Numbered from the stretch's first letter, positions 17,501-24,971 are shown. The stretch is 64,000 bases of DNA from CAVXEH01 sp963805645 (GCA_963805645.1 CAWDVA010000010.1:124001-188000), one strand, 5' to 3'. The notes: generated by a model from the sequence alone, not told the origin. Numbers and translations are program-made.

Positions 17501-19499
17501 GCGCCGAGGTCGTGGCCGAGACGTGCACGCTGGCCGACGCGCCCTTCACCAGGTCGCCGAAGTCACAGCTCAGAGTCTGCGAGTCGACCGCCCCGGTGAT
17601 GGAACAGCTGCCCGGGCCTGCATAGGCCGGGGAGATGCTCCAGGTCACGCCCGCCGGCAGCGGATCGTCGAGGGTGGCGTTCTCCGCCGTCCCGGTACCC
17701 GCTGCGCTGCTGTTGCTGACGGTGATGGTGAAGCCAATGCCGTCCCCGGCGCTGACCGGGCTGGCATCGGCGGTCTTCTCGATCGAGAGGTTGGGGCAGA
17801 GCACCTTCTCGGACGCCGACGCGCTGTCGCTGCCGTCGTTCGTGGAGCTCACGGTTGCCGTGTTGTCGTACGTGGCGCAGTTGTCCTTGGTGGTCTGCGC
17901 CGTGATGTGGACCTTGAGGCTTGCGCCCGGGGCCATCGTGATCGGCTGCCCGTCAAGGGCCAGCTGCTGGCTGCCATCGGCTCCGCTCAAGGCGAACGAC
18001 GCATAGTCGAACTGCGACGTGTCGATCACCCAGTGGACCGGATGGCCCGCGTTGCCGCCCGGCAGCGCATCGCTGAGCTCGACCCCCTTGGCCGTGCCGG
18101 TACCGGTGTTGCTCACCGTCACGGTGAAGCCGATGGGGTCACCGGCCGTCCGGGTTGCAGCATCTGCGGTCTTGGTCACATGGACTTCCGCCGGCTTCAC
18201 CTCGAAGCACTCGGAGTCCTGGTTGGTGTGCGACGCGGCGAGGTACTTGGATCCTTCTGCCGGCGTGTACTCCGCGCGGAAGCAGTAGAACCCCGCCTTG
18301 TCGGCCGTGAAAGAGTCCGATGTTGCCGTTCCGCTGCTGATGGTCTTGGTGTCGCCCACCTTGGTGCCGCCCGTGGAGCAGTCCGGAGCGGAGCTGTCGG
18401 GGCCGCACAGGAAGAAGTCGACGGTGCCTTCCACGTCGCCCTTGTCCCCGGACAGGGTGGCGGTGTCGGTGACGCTGTCACCCACGCTCACCGAGGAGTC
18501 GGAGACCTGGGTCTCGATGGTCGGCGGAACGCAGAAGCTGAAGTTCCCGAGGACGAAGTCGGACAGTGTCGAGGTCGTCTGCTGCGAAGACCGGGTCTCG
18601 GCCATGAAACTCGAGAAGCAGCCGGTGTCGAGACCAAGGGCCGTCAGGTCGATGCCGCCCTCGTACAGCGCGCCGGCGCCCTGCGACCCGTTCTGCTTGA
18701 CGGAGGCCGCCGGGAAGACATTGGCGCTCCCGGACTTCGGCGTGTACGGCCACGGTGAGTTCTCGTCCTGGGTATTTGTGATGGCGCAGGCCTCCTGGCT
18801 CGAGCCGTCGCACTCGCCGCCGGTGGTCTTCAGGGTCAGTGCGCCGCTGTGCCAGACGTAGACGGTGGCCTCGCCCTGCGAGCCGCCGTTCACGAAGTCG
18901 ATCACCACCAGGATGTCGCCTTCGCTGTGCTGACCGGTGAATCCGGTGCCGTTGCCGGTGCCGGACCCGCTCTTGGCGACGTCGTCCTTGAAGAACCAGA
19001 AGCCGGCGGTGGCATCACCGTCGATGCTGTACCGGTCGAGTCCGAAGTAGCCGACGGTGTGGCCGTTCGTGGCGGTGTAGGCCGCCGCGAACGCGTTCTC
19101 GATGTCGTCCTTGTCCTGGACCGATGTCGAGTCGCTCTGCTTCCAGAGCCAGCTCGGCAGGTCGATGGTGTCCTTCGTGGACCCGCCGGTCAGGATGTCA
19201 TCGCCCGCGCCGGTGATGTCCGTCGCAAAGACGACATTGTTGGCGTCCGACGCGGAGAAGGGGGGACCGCTTCGGTCCGTGTAGACCTGGTCCCAGTCGT
19301 GGCTGCCCGTCCCGGCGTGGAACGCGTTTCCATCGAGCTCGAACGTCGAGGAGTCCCCGACATAGGCGAGCGCCGTCTGCGGGCCCGTGAGCAATGTCTG
19401 GGCGGCAGGCGCCAGCGGGCCGAGTACGACGTTGAAGATGAGTGCGAAGGCTACGGGGATTGATCGGAATGGATTCAGCCGAAGCTGCGAGGTAGTCAT
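14526..19499 (-). CDS. Giant exported DUF11-repeat surface protein with VPNTA C-terminal anchor
   Basis: A 1657-residue exported protein. A long hydrophobic signal region occupies about residues 10-45 (FRSIPVAFALIFNVVLGPLA and on). A Cys-containing N-terminal domain of about 390 residues follows, rich in Gly, Ser, Thr and Asp. Nine DUF11-type immunoglobulin-like repeats of roughly 110-130 residues come next. Most open with a KTADxxxVSAGD-like strand and contain LPAG/LPGG turns and a Cys pair, suggesting disulphides outside the cell. Repeats 1 and 3 are nearly identical in places (PVHWVID, SQQLAL/TLAGQPITMA). The C-terminus has ATPTPSASVPNTA, a hydrophobic helix (VELLVLVLLGSLGVLTLANV) and a KAVRRRR tail, like a cell-wall sorting signal. 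The ATG at 19499 has GGGGG nine bases upstream. A structural or adhesive envelope role is likely. Confidence 0.9.
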   Translation of the reverse strand: MTTSQLRLNPFRSIPVAFALIFNVVLGPLAPAAQTLLTGPQTALAYVGDSSTFELDGNAFHAGTGSHDWDQVYTDRSGPPFSASDANNVVFATDITGAGDDILTGGSTKDTIDLPSWLWKQSDSTSVQDKDDIENAFAAAYTATNGHTVGYFGLDRYSIDGDATAGFWFFKDDVAKSGSGTGNGTGFTGQHSEGDILVVIDFVNGGSQGEATVYVWHSGALTLKTTGGECDGSSQEACAITNTQDENSPWPYTPKSGSANVFPAASVKQNGSQGAGALYEGGIDLTALGLDTGCFSSFMAETRSSQQTTSTLSDFVLGNFSFCVPPTIETQVSDSSVSVGDSVTDTATLSGDKGDVEGTVDFFLCGPDSSAPDCSTGGTKVGDTKTISSGTATSDSFTADKAGFYCFRAEYTPAEGSKYLAASHTNQDSECFEVKPAEVHVTKTADAATRTAGDPIGFTVTVSNTGTGTAKGVELSDALPGGNAGHPVHWVIDTSQFDYASFALSGADGSQQLALDGQPITMAPGASLKVHITAQTTKDNCATYDNTATVSSTNDGSDSASASEKVLCPNLSIEKTADASPVSAGDGIGFTITVSNSSAAGTGTAENATLDDPLPAGVTWSISPAYAGPGSCSITGAVDSQTLSCDFGDLVKGASASVHVSATTSAQACATYPNTASAEADNHDKIQASATIECLSPQIHVSKDADAASVSAGSPIGFTVTVSNSGEGDAHGVTLTDSLPGGNASTPVHWVIDSSTGDPASFAITGSDGSQQLTLAGQPITMASGASLTVHITASTSSTSCATYNNTASVGTSNDGSDSKSASTQVLCPDVKVVKTADDESVSAGDDIGFTMTVSNIGDGAAANVSLTDTLPSDSGLSWSIDGGTGAGDCSIDSGTGVLSCDFGTMAHNASYTVHITSPTTGESCGTIENIADVSASNEPASALGNNEDSDSTDVLCPDVTVLKTADNGTISAGDTAAFTIVVSNDGEGTAKSVTLDDTLPAGVDWSEDSASCSITSGVLSCDFADMASGASATIHVWGETDAADCGVLHNTATVAATNEAEADTENNTSSADITVECPDLTATKTADASPVSAGSQIGFTITVSNSDASGTGTAHDVALNDPLPAGADLSWSIESQPAGNPCSISGSAGSQTLECSFGDLAPGDSVSVHVTSDTAKADCSTLSNVASVTASNHDELNPEADVTVECPGLNIAKTAANSSINGGDSASFTIVVWNNGAGTAQNAQLNDPLPAGGGALSWSISPAYSGPGTCSVTGAAGSQTLHCDFGNLAGPTTQAQPSASITVVADTTRDDCGTLPNEATASADNNDDVTDSASIDVTCPVIRIQKVNDQISSVLPGTTVTYTLTVTVSDGPALNAEVVDTLPAGLDDPTNISNGGTWSSADRTITWQFASLDGLTVLSYQAKVSADDTDGQVLENVVVVTSPNTQCPDTETIGEECTDVSDVTVRVPELVIDKAASVDEVHFVFNADGSLKSVTPDGAQVTWTLTYTLTNGPVTNAVISDPLPDYLTFVSADNGGTYDAGTRTITWTFANLDASGSVSFVTTIDSDAPETGPIVNVASIVSDQTPEDTGTDEVRVTSEQVEAATPTPSASVPNTALVLSQNGEPIQVPVELLVLVLLGSLGVLTLANVKAVRRRR

Positions 19500-19784
19500 C
19501 TATGGATGCCCCCTTGGCATCTGCGGTCGCTGCCTACGACCGATTTGGATTGCGCCGATAGACGGCTCGGTTACCTCATCGCTGGGTCGCGGGGTCGGAG
19601 GGGGATCTTTCCGACCCGGACCGGGGAGACGACGCTGGGCAGTTACATCGACCCGATCGCTTGTGACCCATAACTGGTTCCTCCGAACCGCTCCCCCTCG
19701 AGCCGCTCGGTTCACCTCTGGGATTGCCCGCCGCAGCCGATCGCGGAGTCTTGGGCTGGCCCTGCCTGTCGTGGCAGGAAGGCG

Positions 19785-19790
19785 AGTATA
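19785..19790 (-). promoter_or_regulatory. Putative -10 element of the DUF11 gene
   Basis: TATACT on the minus strand, reading toward the DUF11 start 286 bases away. The expected -35 position is occupied by the GTACC-N2-GGTAC palindrome. Confidence 0.45.
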
Positions 19791-19803
19791 CGGACCAGTA
19801 CCG

Positions 19804-19815
19804 GTACCTTGGTAC
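19804..19815. promoter_or_regulatory. Palindromic site 1, GTACCTTGGTAC
   Basis: Inverted repeat of the form GTACC-N2-GGTAC, with an additional GTAC six bases to the left. It covers the -35 region of the putative DUF11 promoter. The same palindrome recurs at 20956 and 21056 and, by eye, nowhere else in the window, so it is a candidate operator shared with the neighbouring surface-protein gene. Confidence 0.5.
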
Positions 19816-19932
19816 CCCCAATCTTCCCCGGAATCTGCGGTCTGGTGTGGTCTGGTGATGGCGTCCGTCCCGATTGTGGTGATCGGGCGCACCGGAGGTC
19901 CCAGGACCTTCGGGTCAGGTCTCCCGGGCATG

Positions 19933-19965
19933 AAGAAACCCCCGGCCGGCGACCGGGGGTTTCTT
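19933..19965 (-). terminator. Intrinsic terminator of the SPSE-repeat gene
   Basis: AAGAAACCCCCGG and CCGGGGGTTTCTT form a perfect 13-base-pair stem around a 7-base loop, 22 bases beyond the stop of the minus-strand gene. The T-rich distal arm gives the uridine run. The symmetric arrangement could also stop plus-strand transcription. Confidence 0.85.
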
Positions 19966-19987
19966 GAGTACGGCTGGCTGCCGAGGG

Positions 19988-20857
19988 CTACCGATTGCGT
20001 GCGGTCTGCACGTTCACGATGGCCAGGCCCGACATCCCGAGGAGCAGGATCAGGGCGAACAGGATCGTTCCTGACGGGCTGGACGGGTCGGAGCCGATCG
20101 CGGTGTTCGGCACACTGGCCTCAGGGCTGCCCGTTGCTGCCTCGACCGATCCCTCGGGGGTCGGAGTCGGCGTCGCAGCCTTGACGGATCCCTCCGGGGA
20201 CTGGGACGGGGACTCGCTTGGCGACTCCGACGGGGACTCGCTTGGCGACTCCGACGGGGACTCGCTTGGCGACTCCGACGGGGACTCGCTTGGCGACTCC
20301 GACGGGGACTCGCTGGGCGACTCCGACGGGGACTCGCTTGGCGACTCCGACGGGGACTCGCTGGGCGACTCCGACGGGGACTGGCTTGGCGACTCACCCG
20401 TGTGGCAGACGTGGCTCAGGACGAGCTTGGCGTCTCCCTGGCCCTGCATCAGGTCAATCGTCGCCCAGGCATCACTGAGCGCGTCGTCGGTCGGGGTGTT
20501 GACGTAGAAGTGCTGAACGTTGTTCAGGTTCTTGGACGTGACCACCGTCGAATCGGACGCGGTCCCGAACTGGGCCGTCAGCGATCCGTCCGGAGTGTTG
20601 GCATCGAAGTTGTTCAGGCTGAAGTGCCATACGACGCCAGTGGTGTAGGGCCCGCAGTCGGAGTCCTGCGAGTCGAAGGTGGCGCTGCTGGCACCGATGA
20701 ACTGCTGCTCGACATGGATGTCGATGGTTGCCGTCGCCTGGACGGGCACGGCCCGCGCCAGGTAGAGCAGAGAGAGCGCCAGTGCCGCGGCGGCCGCGAT
20801 GGCCAAGGCCATGCGCGCGCCGGGATGCCGCTCGAGTGCTCGGGTATGGATGTTCAC
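19988..20857 (-). CDS. Exported SPSE-repeat surface protein with VPNTA C-terminal anchor
   Basis: A 289-residue protein from the GTG at 20857 (GAGG about ten bases upstream). The N-terminal signal is MALAIAAAAALALSLLYLA, with a likely cleavage near VPVQATA. A ~130-residue beta-rich domain follows (IDIHVEQQFIGASSATFDSQ and on) with two Cys. A stalk of about thirteen SPSE/SPSQ tetrapeptides is next, then ATPTP segments, EASVPNTA, the helix TILFALILLLGMSGLAIVNV and a QTARNR tail. The C-terminus matches the DUF11 protein next door in order and motif, so both probably use the same anchoring machinery. The repetitive acidic Ser/Pro stalk would be a likely glycosylation or spacer region. The globular domain is not recognised. 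Confidence 0.88.
   Translation of the reverse strand: MNIHTRALERHPGARMALAIAAAAALALSLLYLARAVPVQATATIDIHVEQQFIGASSATFDSQDSDCGPYTTGVVWHFSLNNFDANTPDGSLTAQFGTASDSTVVTSKNLNNVQHFYVNTPTDDALSDAWATIDLMQGQGDAKLVLSHVCHTGESPSQSPSESPSESPSESPSESPSESPSESPSESPSESPSESPSESPSESPSESPSESPSESPSQSPEGSVKAATPTPTPEGSVEAATGSPEASVPNTAIGSDPSSPSGTILFALILLLGMSGLAIVNVQTARNR
20220..20387. repeat. In-frame 24-base tandem repeat coding for SPSE units
   Basis: Seven consecutive 24-base units with consensus GGCGACTCCGACGGGGACTCGCTT on the plus strand, differing mainly at the last base, plus partial units on both sides. Each encodes two SPSE tetrapeptides on the minus strand. The near identity indicates recent expansion or homogenisation and possible length variation among strains. 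Confidence 0.95.
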
Positions 20858-20925
20858 AGCCGGATGACCTCAGTGACGTTCGATGAATCCGCCGGCGCCA
20901 TTTCGCCGGACCCCCTGGTGAAGCG

Positions 20926-20931
20926 AGCATA
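20926..20931 (-). promoter_or_regulatory. Putative -10 element of the SPSE-repeat gene
   Basis: TATGCT on the minus strand, about 70 bases upstream of the GTG. Palindromic site 2 is centred about 33 bases further upstream, near position -43, where a class II activator would bind. Confidence 0.45.
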
Positions 20932-20955
20932 GCCCCCAGGTCCCACTCTCGCCTA

Positions 20956-20967
20956 GTACCCCGGTAC
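20956..20967. promoter_or_regulatory. Palindromic site 2, GTACCCCGGTAC
   Basis: Second GTACC-N2-GGTAC palindrome, just upstream of the -35 position of the SPSE-repeat gene promoter. It lies exactly 100 bases from site 3. Confidence 0.5.
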
Positions 20968-21055
20968 CCGCCGCTGGTGTGGATTGGTTCGGTCCGGTTG
21001 GGGAAGGGTCGCGGAATGTGGTGCAGCGGGACAACGACGGTCCCGGGGCGGGATA

Positions 21056-21067
21056 GTACCGGGGTAC
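21056..21067. promoter_or_regulatory. Palindromic site 3, GTACCGGGGTAC
   Basis: Third GTACC-N2-GGTAC palindrome, extended to AGTACC-GG-GGTACT. It lies between the metallo-hydrolase stop and the SPSE gene, about 200 bases upstream of the latter. It could be a distal operator allowing looping with site 2. Confidence 0.45.
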
Positions 21068-21077
21068 TCCGGGCTCT

Positions 21078-21722
21078 TCAGCCGGTTCGGCCGCGCGCCT
21101 CCAGCAGCACGACCTGCGTCTCGGTCGGCAGGTTGGTGGGCGTCACCACGGCCTTGGGCTGGCGCGCGGCGTCGGCGGCGCCGATCTCGTGGAGGAACTT
21201 GTCGACTTCGAGCAGGTCGGTCGAGCCGCCGGCGACCTGGTAGTGCATGGGGATCACGATCCGTGGACCGATCTGCGACACGACTTCGGCGGCCTCCGCG
21301 GGCGAGACGGTGAACTGGCCGCCGGCGGGGACCAGCAGGACGTCAACCGGCCCGAGCTCGGCAAGCTGCTCCTCGGTGAGGAGGTGCCCCAGGTCACCGA
21401 GGTGGCAGATGTGGACGCCGTCGACCTCGGCCACGAAGACGAGGTTCTCGCCGCGCTGGGCGCCACGCTCGCCGTCGTGGAAGGTCCGGACGCCGGTGAC
21501 GAGGAGGTCGTGGAACTCGTACTCGCCCGGCCGGGTGAGGGTCAGGCCGGCCGTGATGGAGCGCGTGTAGGTGTGGTCGGCGTGTCCGTGCGACAGGGTG
21601 AGGAGGTCCACGTCGTGCTTGCCGGCAACGAAGCCGGTCGACGGTGGACAGGGGTCGGTGATGACCGTCGCCTCGCGGCCCTTCAGGCGGAAGCAGGCCC
21701 GGCCGTACCAGGTGATCTCCAT
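21078..21722 (-). CDS. MBL-fold metal-dependent hydrolase (UPF0173-like)
   Basis: A 214-residue metallo-beta-lactamase-fold hydrolase. The opening EITWYGRACFRLKG and the early metal motif LSHGHADHT (HxHxDH) are typical of the small beta-lactamase_2-type family (UPF0173/YtkL). Later ligands are the Asp/His segment ICHLGDLGH and the final IPMHYQV. No signal peptide is seen, so it is probably cytosolic; the natural substrate of this family is largely undefined. It is transcribed toward the surface-protein genes, but a 220-base gap with its own promoter signals separates them. Confidence 0.9.
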   Translation of the reverse strand: MEITWYGRACFRLKGREATVITDPCPPSTGFVAGKHDVDLLTLSHGHADHTYTRSITAGLTLTRPGEYEFHDLLVTGVRTFHDGERGAQRGENLVFVAEVDGVHICHLGDLGHLLTEEQLAELGPVDVLLVPAGGQFTVSPAEAAEVVSQIGPRIVIPMHYQVAGGSTDLLEVDKFLHEIGAADAARQPKAVVTPTNLPTETQVVLLEARGRTG

Positions 21723-21728
21723 GGGTGG

Positions 21729-21914
21729 CTAGATGGTAGCCGATGGCGGCGGTTCGCCGGTCCCCATGCGACGGAATCGCGCCCGGCGGGAGATAGCACG
21801 AGCGCCGGTGCCCGCCCAATGACACCGGCGCTCGAAGGAGGGAGGGTGGAGGTAGAAACCCGTCTGGATCTCCAACTCGCAGGATGAACAGTAGAAGCCG
21901 AGCGTGAATGCCAA
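21729..21914 (-). CDS. Possible small Cys-containing protein (weak)
   Basis: A TTG at 21914 opens 61 codons ending seven bases before the metallo-hydrolase start on the same strand. The N-terminal half reads plausibly (FTLGFYCSSCELEI, then SFERRCHW) with a CxxC and another Cys. The codons are less GC-extreme than a random frame would give here. There is no ribosome binding site and the C-terminal half looks like non-coding translation. It may be noise; I list it because this 279-base gap has no other gene. Confidence 0.2.
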   Translation of the reverse strand: MAFTLGFYCSSCELEIQTGFYLHPPSFERRCHWAGTGARAISRRARFRRMGTGEPPPSATI

Positions 21915-21987
21915 ACACCCGGCAACATAAAGAAACGTGAATCTTCACCACCCGCCCGTGACCGACTGATCGGTCCTGCCGGCATGC

Positions 21988-21993
21988 GACAAT
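21988..21993 (+). promoter_or_regulatory. -10 element of a leaderless promoter
   Basis: GACAAT ends eight bases before the ATG at 22002, with no ribosome binding site between. This supports the 22002 start over the upstream ATG at 21984, which lies before the element. Confidence 0.45.
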
Positions 21994-22001
21994 GCCGCCC
22001 G

Positions 22002-23273
22002 ATGACCCCGCGTTCGCGGCGGGTCGCCGCCGCCGCCACCGTCCTGCTCACCGTCGCCATCATCTGCGTGCTGGCCCTGCGTGGCATGGGCGTCGACCTC
22101 GCTCTTGGCCCGCTCGCCTCGCCAACGCCGCAGGTCACCGCCTCACCGTCCGTCACCCCGGCCCCCAGCGCCAGCCAGGATGCCGGCGCCGTCTTCACCG
22201 CCATCGAGCAGCAGGTCCGGACCCTGCGCGGCCTGCCCGCGCCCTCGATCGGGCCGCCCGAGGTGATCAGCCGCGCCCAGCTCGAGCAGGAGCTCCGCGA
22301 CCAGTTCGACCGCGACTACCCGGCCGACCGGCGCGCCGCCGACAACGTCATGCTGCGCGCCCTGGGCCTGCTGACCGCCGACCAGGACGTGGCGGCTCTC
22401 CAGCTCAAGCTGCTCACCGGCCAGGTCATCGGCTTCTACGACGACACCAAGAAGCGGATGGTGGTCGTCAGCGACAGCGGCGTGGGGCCGGAGGCCAAGG
22501 TGACCTACGCCCACGAGTACACCCACGCCCTCCAGGACGCCGCCTTTGGCCTCGGTTCGCTCCAGCTCGACGCCGCGGGCCAGGACGACCGCGACCTGGC
22601 CCGGCTCTCGCTGGTCGAGGGCGATGCCACCACCACCATGCTGCTCTGGGCGATCGACCACATGACGCCACAGGAGCTCCTGGGCGTCAGCCAGACCCCG
22701 GTCCCCGACGTTTCGGGCGTGCCGGCCTGGATGGTCCAGCAGCTGGAGCTGCCCTACACGGCGGGCGCCCAGTTCGTGAGCCGGCTGTATGCCTCGGGAG
22801 GATGGTCGGCGGTGGACGCTGCGTTCCGATCGCCACCCGACTCGACGGAGCAGATCATCGACTACACCAAGTACGTATCGGGCGAGAAGCCGGTCGCGGT
22901 GGCGGCTCCGACCCTGGGTGCTGCCCTGGGAACGGGCTGGACGGAGACCCCCGCGGATACGTGGGGCGAGGCGATGACCGCCATCTGGCTCCAGGCCCTG
23001 GGCGAGACGGCAGATGACGCACGGAGCGCCGCGGAGGGGTGGGGCGGCGACCGGATCGTGGCCGCCTCCGGCCCGGATGGTGCGGTGGCCGTCGCGATCC
23101 GCATCGCGTGGGATACGCCGGGCGATGCGAACCAGTTCGCGAGCTTCTACCGCGACGCGGCGAGGTCCCTCTCGCTGGGGAGCGCCATCGTCGAGGTCTC
23201 CGACACCGAGACGCTCGTGGTCCAGGGCTCGACCCAGGCGATCGTGGACCGGGCGGTGGCCGGGCTGCGCTGA
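22002..23273 (+). CDS. Secreted or membrane-anchored zinc metalloprotease-like protein (HEYTH)
   Basis: A 423-residue protein with a basic N-terminus and one hydrophobic signal or anchor helix (AAAATVLLTVAIICVLALRG). A Thr/Pro/Ser linker and an extracytoplasmic domain follow. The zinc-protease motif is TYAHEYTHALQD near residue 172. A downstream SLVEGDATTTM about 40 residues later supplies the Glu third ligand, the gluzincin arrangement. A later helical part repeats SLxxGxA-like packing, and the C-terminus (VEVSDTETLVVQG) is beta-rich. It stands alone on the plus strand and converges with argS only nine bases away. It may process cell-surface proteins; the substrate is unknown. Confidence 0.85.
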   Translation: MTPRSRRVAAAATVLLTVAIICVLALRGMGVDLALGPLASPTPQVTASPSVTPAPSASQDAGAVFTAIEQQVRTLRGLPAPSIGPPEVISRAQLEQELRDQFDRDYPADRRAADNVMLRALGLLTADQDVAALQLKLLTGQVIGFYDDTKKRMVVVSDSGVGPEAKVTYAHEYTHALQDAAFGLGSLQLDAAGQDDRDLARLSLVEGDATTTMLLWAIDHMTPQELLGVSQTPVPDVSGVPAWMVQQLELPYTAGAQFVSRLYASGGWSAVDAAFRSPPDSTEQIIDYTKYVSGEKPVAVAAPTLGAALGTGWTETPADTWGEAMTAIWLQALGETADDARSAAEGWGGDRIVAASGPDGAVAVAIRIAWDTPGDANQFASFYRDAARSLSLGSAIVEVSDTETLVVQGSTQAIVDRAVAGLR

Positions 23274-23282
23274 GCGGCGCCG

Positions 23283-24959
23283 CTACATGACATCCGGGGC
23301 GGAGATTCCCATCAGCCCGAGCCCGTTGGCCAGGACCAGGCGCGTCGCATCCACGAGGGCCAGGCGGGTCGCGGACAGGTCGGCATCGGCCGGGTCTGCG
23401 GAGAGGACCCGGCAGTCTCGGTAGAACTGCGAGTAGAGCGAGGCGACCTCGTAGCAGTACTTCGGCAGCTCGTGCGTCTCGCGCCGGGCGGCCGCCTCGG
23501 TGACGACGTCCGGGAGGCGAAGCAGCTCGCGGATGAGCGCCTGCTCGGCGGGGTGCTCGAGGAGCTCGCTCGCGCGCGCTGGGGTGGCAGGGATCCCCTG
23601 CTCGCGAGCGTGGCGGAGGATGGAGCTGCAGCGCGCATGGGCGTACTGGACGTAGTAGACCGGGTTCTCGTTGGTCTGGCGCTTGGCGAGCTCGATGTCG
23701 AAGTCGATGCCCGTGCTCGCCGCCCGCGAGCCGAAGAACCAGCGGGCCGCGTCCGGGCCGATCTCGTCGAGCAGCTCGTCGAGCGACACGAACTCGCCGG
23801 CGCGCTTGCTCATGGACGCCTCCACGCCGTCGCGCACGAAGCGCACCCAGGCGATGAGGATGACCGCCACCCGCTCGGCGTCGTAGCCCATGGCGGTGGC
23901 CGCGTTCCGCAGCCGCGCCACGGTGCCGTGATGGTCCGCGCCCCATAGGTAGATGAGCTCGTCGAACCCGCGGCTGAACTTCTCGGCGACGTACCCGATG
24001 TCCGAGGCGAAGTAGGTGGGCTGCCCGTTGGAGCGGACCACGACCCGGTCCTTGTCGTCCCCGAACGCCGTCGAAGCGAACCAGGTGGCACCATCGCGCT
24101 CATAGACGTGCCCACCCTGCCGGAGCCGTTCGACGCCCCGCTCGACCCATCCCTCGTCGTGGAGTGAGCCCTCGCCCTTCCAGACATCGAAGTGGACGCC
24201 CAGCCGCTCGAGGCTGGCCTCGATCCCGGCCCGGACTTGTTCGGATGCCCAGCGGCCCAGCACCCAGCCGGCATCGGCTCCGGTGGCGGTCGCCTCCGTC
24301 CAGACCTCGTCGGGCAGCGCCGCGGCGAGCTCGGGCACGTAGTCGCCGTGGTAGCCGTCCTCGGGGATGGGTTCCCCGCGCCGGATGGCGAGCACGGAGA
24401 GGCCCAGGTTGCGGACCTGGCCGCCGAAGTCGTTGAAGTAATACTCGCGCGTGATCCGATGCCCGGCACCCTCGAGGACCCGGCAGAGCAGGTCGCCCAC
24501 GAAGGCGCCCCGCGCGTTCCCCACGGTGAGCGGCCCGGTCGGGTTGGCGCTCACGAACTCGACATTGACCGCCATCGGCGCGTCCGCCTCCGTGCGACCG
24601 TACTCCTTGCCCGCTCCGAGGATGGTCGCAACCTGGCCGGCAACCCAGGCGGGGTCGAGCCGGACGTTGATGAACCCGGGGGCGGCGACCTCCGCGCTGC
24701 CCATCCCGTCGGGCAGCTCCAGGGCCTCGAGCAGGGCCGCGGCGATCCGCATGGGCGCCATGCGGGCCACCGGCGCGAGCTGCATGGCGGCGTTGGTGGC
24801 GTAGTCACCGTGCTCCGGGCGGGCCGGTCGCTCGATCGACAGGTCCGGCAGGGCGCTTCCCTCCGAGATCCGCAGCGCGCCGGACGCCATGGCGCGGCGC
24901 AGCGCGTCACCGAACGCGGCGCGCAGGGTGGCGCTGACGGTGCTGCCGGCTCCTGTCAT
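23283..24959 (-). CDS. argS: Arginyl-tRNA synthetase
   Basis: Charges tRNA-Arg with arginine. The 558-residue class I synthetase has the N-terminal Add-1 domain. The HIGH-type signature is in NVEFVSANPTGPLTVGNARGA (Val-Gly-Asn in place of His-Ile-Gly-His). YLWGADHHGTVAR and VRDGVEASMSKRAGEFVSL (the KMSKS equivalent, Met-Ser-Lys-Arg) follow, then the DALR anticodon domain with YVQYAHARCSSILRHA and the typical C-terminal GLMGISAPDVM. The length is normal. It is followed on the same strand, upstream, by a membrane protein gene 12 bases away that probably shares its transcript. Confidence 0.97.
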   Translation of the reverse strand: MTGAGSTVSATLRAAFGDALRRAMASGALRISEGSALPDLSIERPARPEHGDYATNAAMQLAPVARMAPMRIAAALLEALELPDGMGSAEVAAPGFINVRLDPAWVAGQVATILGAGKEYGRTEADAPMAVNVEFVSANPTGPLTVGNARGAFVGDLLCRVLEGAGHRITREYYFNDFGGQVRNLGLSVLAIRRGEPIPEDGYHGDYVPELAAALPDEVWTEATATGADAGWVLGRWASEQVRAGIEASLERLGVHFDVWKGEGSLHDEGWVERGVERLRQGGHVYERDGATWFASTAFGDDKDRVVVRSNGQPTYFASDIGYVAEKFSRGFDELIYLWGADHHGTVARLRNAATAMGYDAERVAVILIAWVRFVRDGVEASMSKRAGEFVSLDELLDEIGPDAARWFFGSRAASTGIDFDIELAKRQTNENPVYYVQYAHARCSSILRHAREQGIPATPARASELLEHPAEQALIRELLRLPDVVTEAAARRETHELPKYCYEVASLYSQFYRDCRVLSADPADADLSATRLALVDATRLVLANGLGLMGISAPDVM

Positions 24960-24971
24960 GGGCGGCGAATG

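Larger units (their letters stand above)
19500..19932. other. Long intergenic leader of the DUF11 gene
   Basis: No convincing gene lies here. On the minus strand TATACT at 19785-19790 could be a -10 for the DUF11 gene. It would give a leader of about 280 bases, and the GTACC-N2-GGTAC palindrome at 19804-19815 would fall where its -35 should be. The leader contains several GC-rich inverted repeats, but I cannot assign it to a known regulatory RNA class. Confidence 0.45.

Noticed and set aside
14523..18758. Plus-strand open frame of about 1400 codons opposite the DUF11 gene
   Set aside because: Antisense shadow of a GC-rich repeat gene: Arg/Gly/Val-rich low-complexity translation with no domain, while the minus strand has signal peptide, DUF11 repeats and anchor.
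20199..20395. CRISPR array
   Set aside because: The repeats are contiguous without spacers and encode an in-frame Ser-Pro-Ser-Glu stalk.
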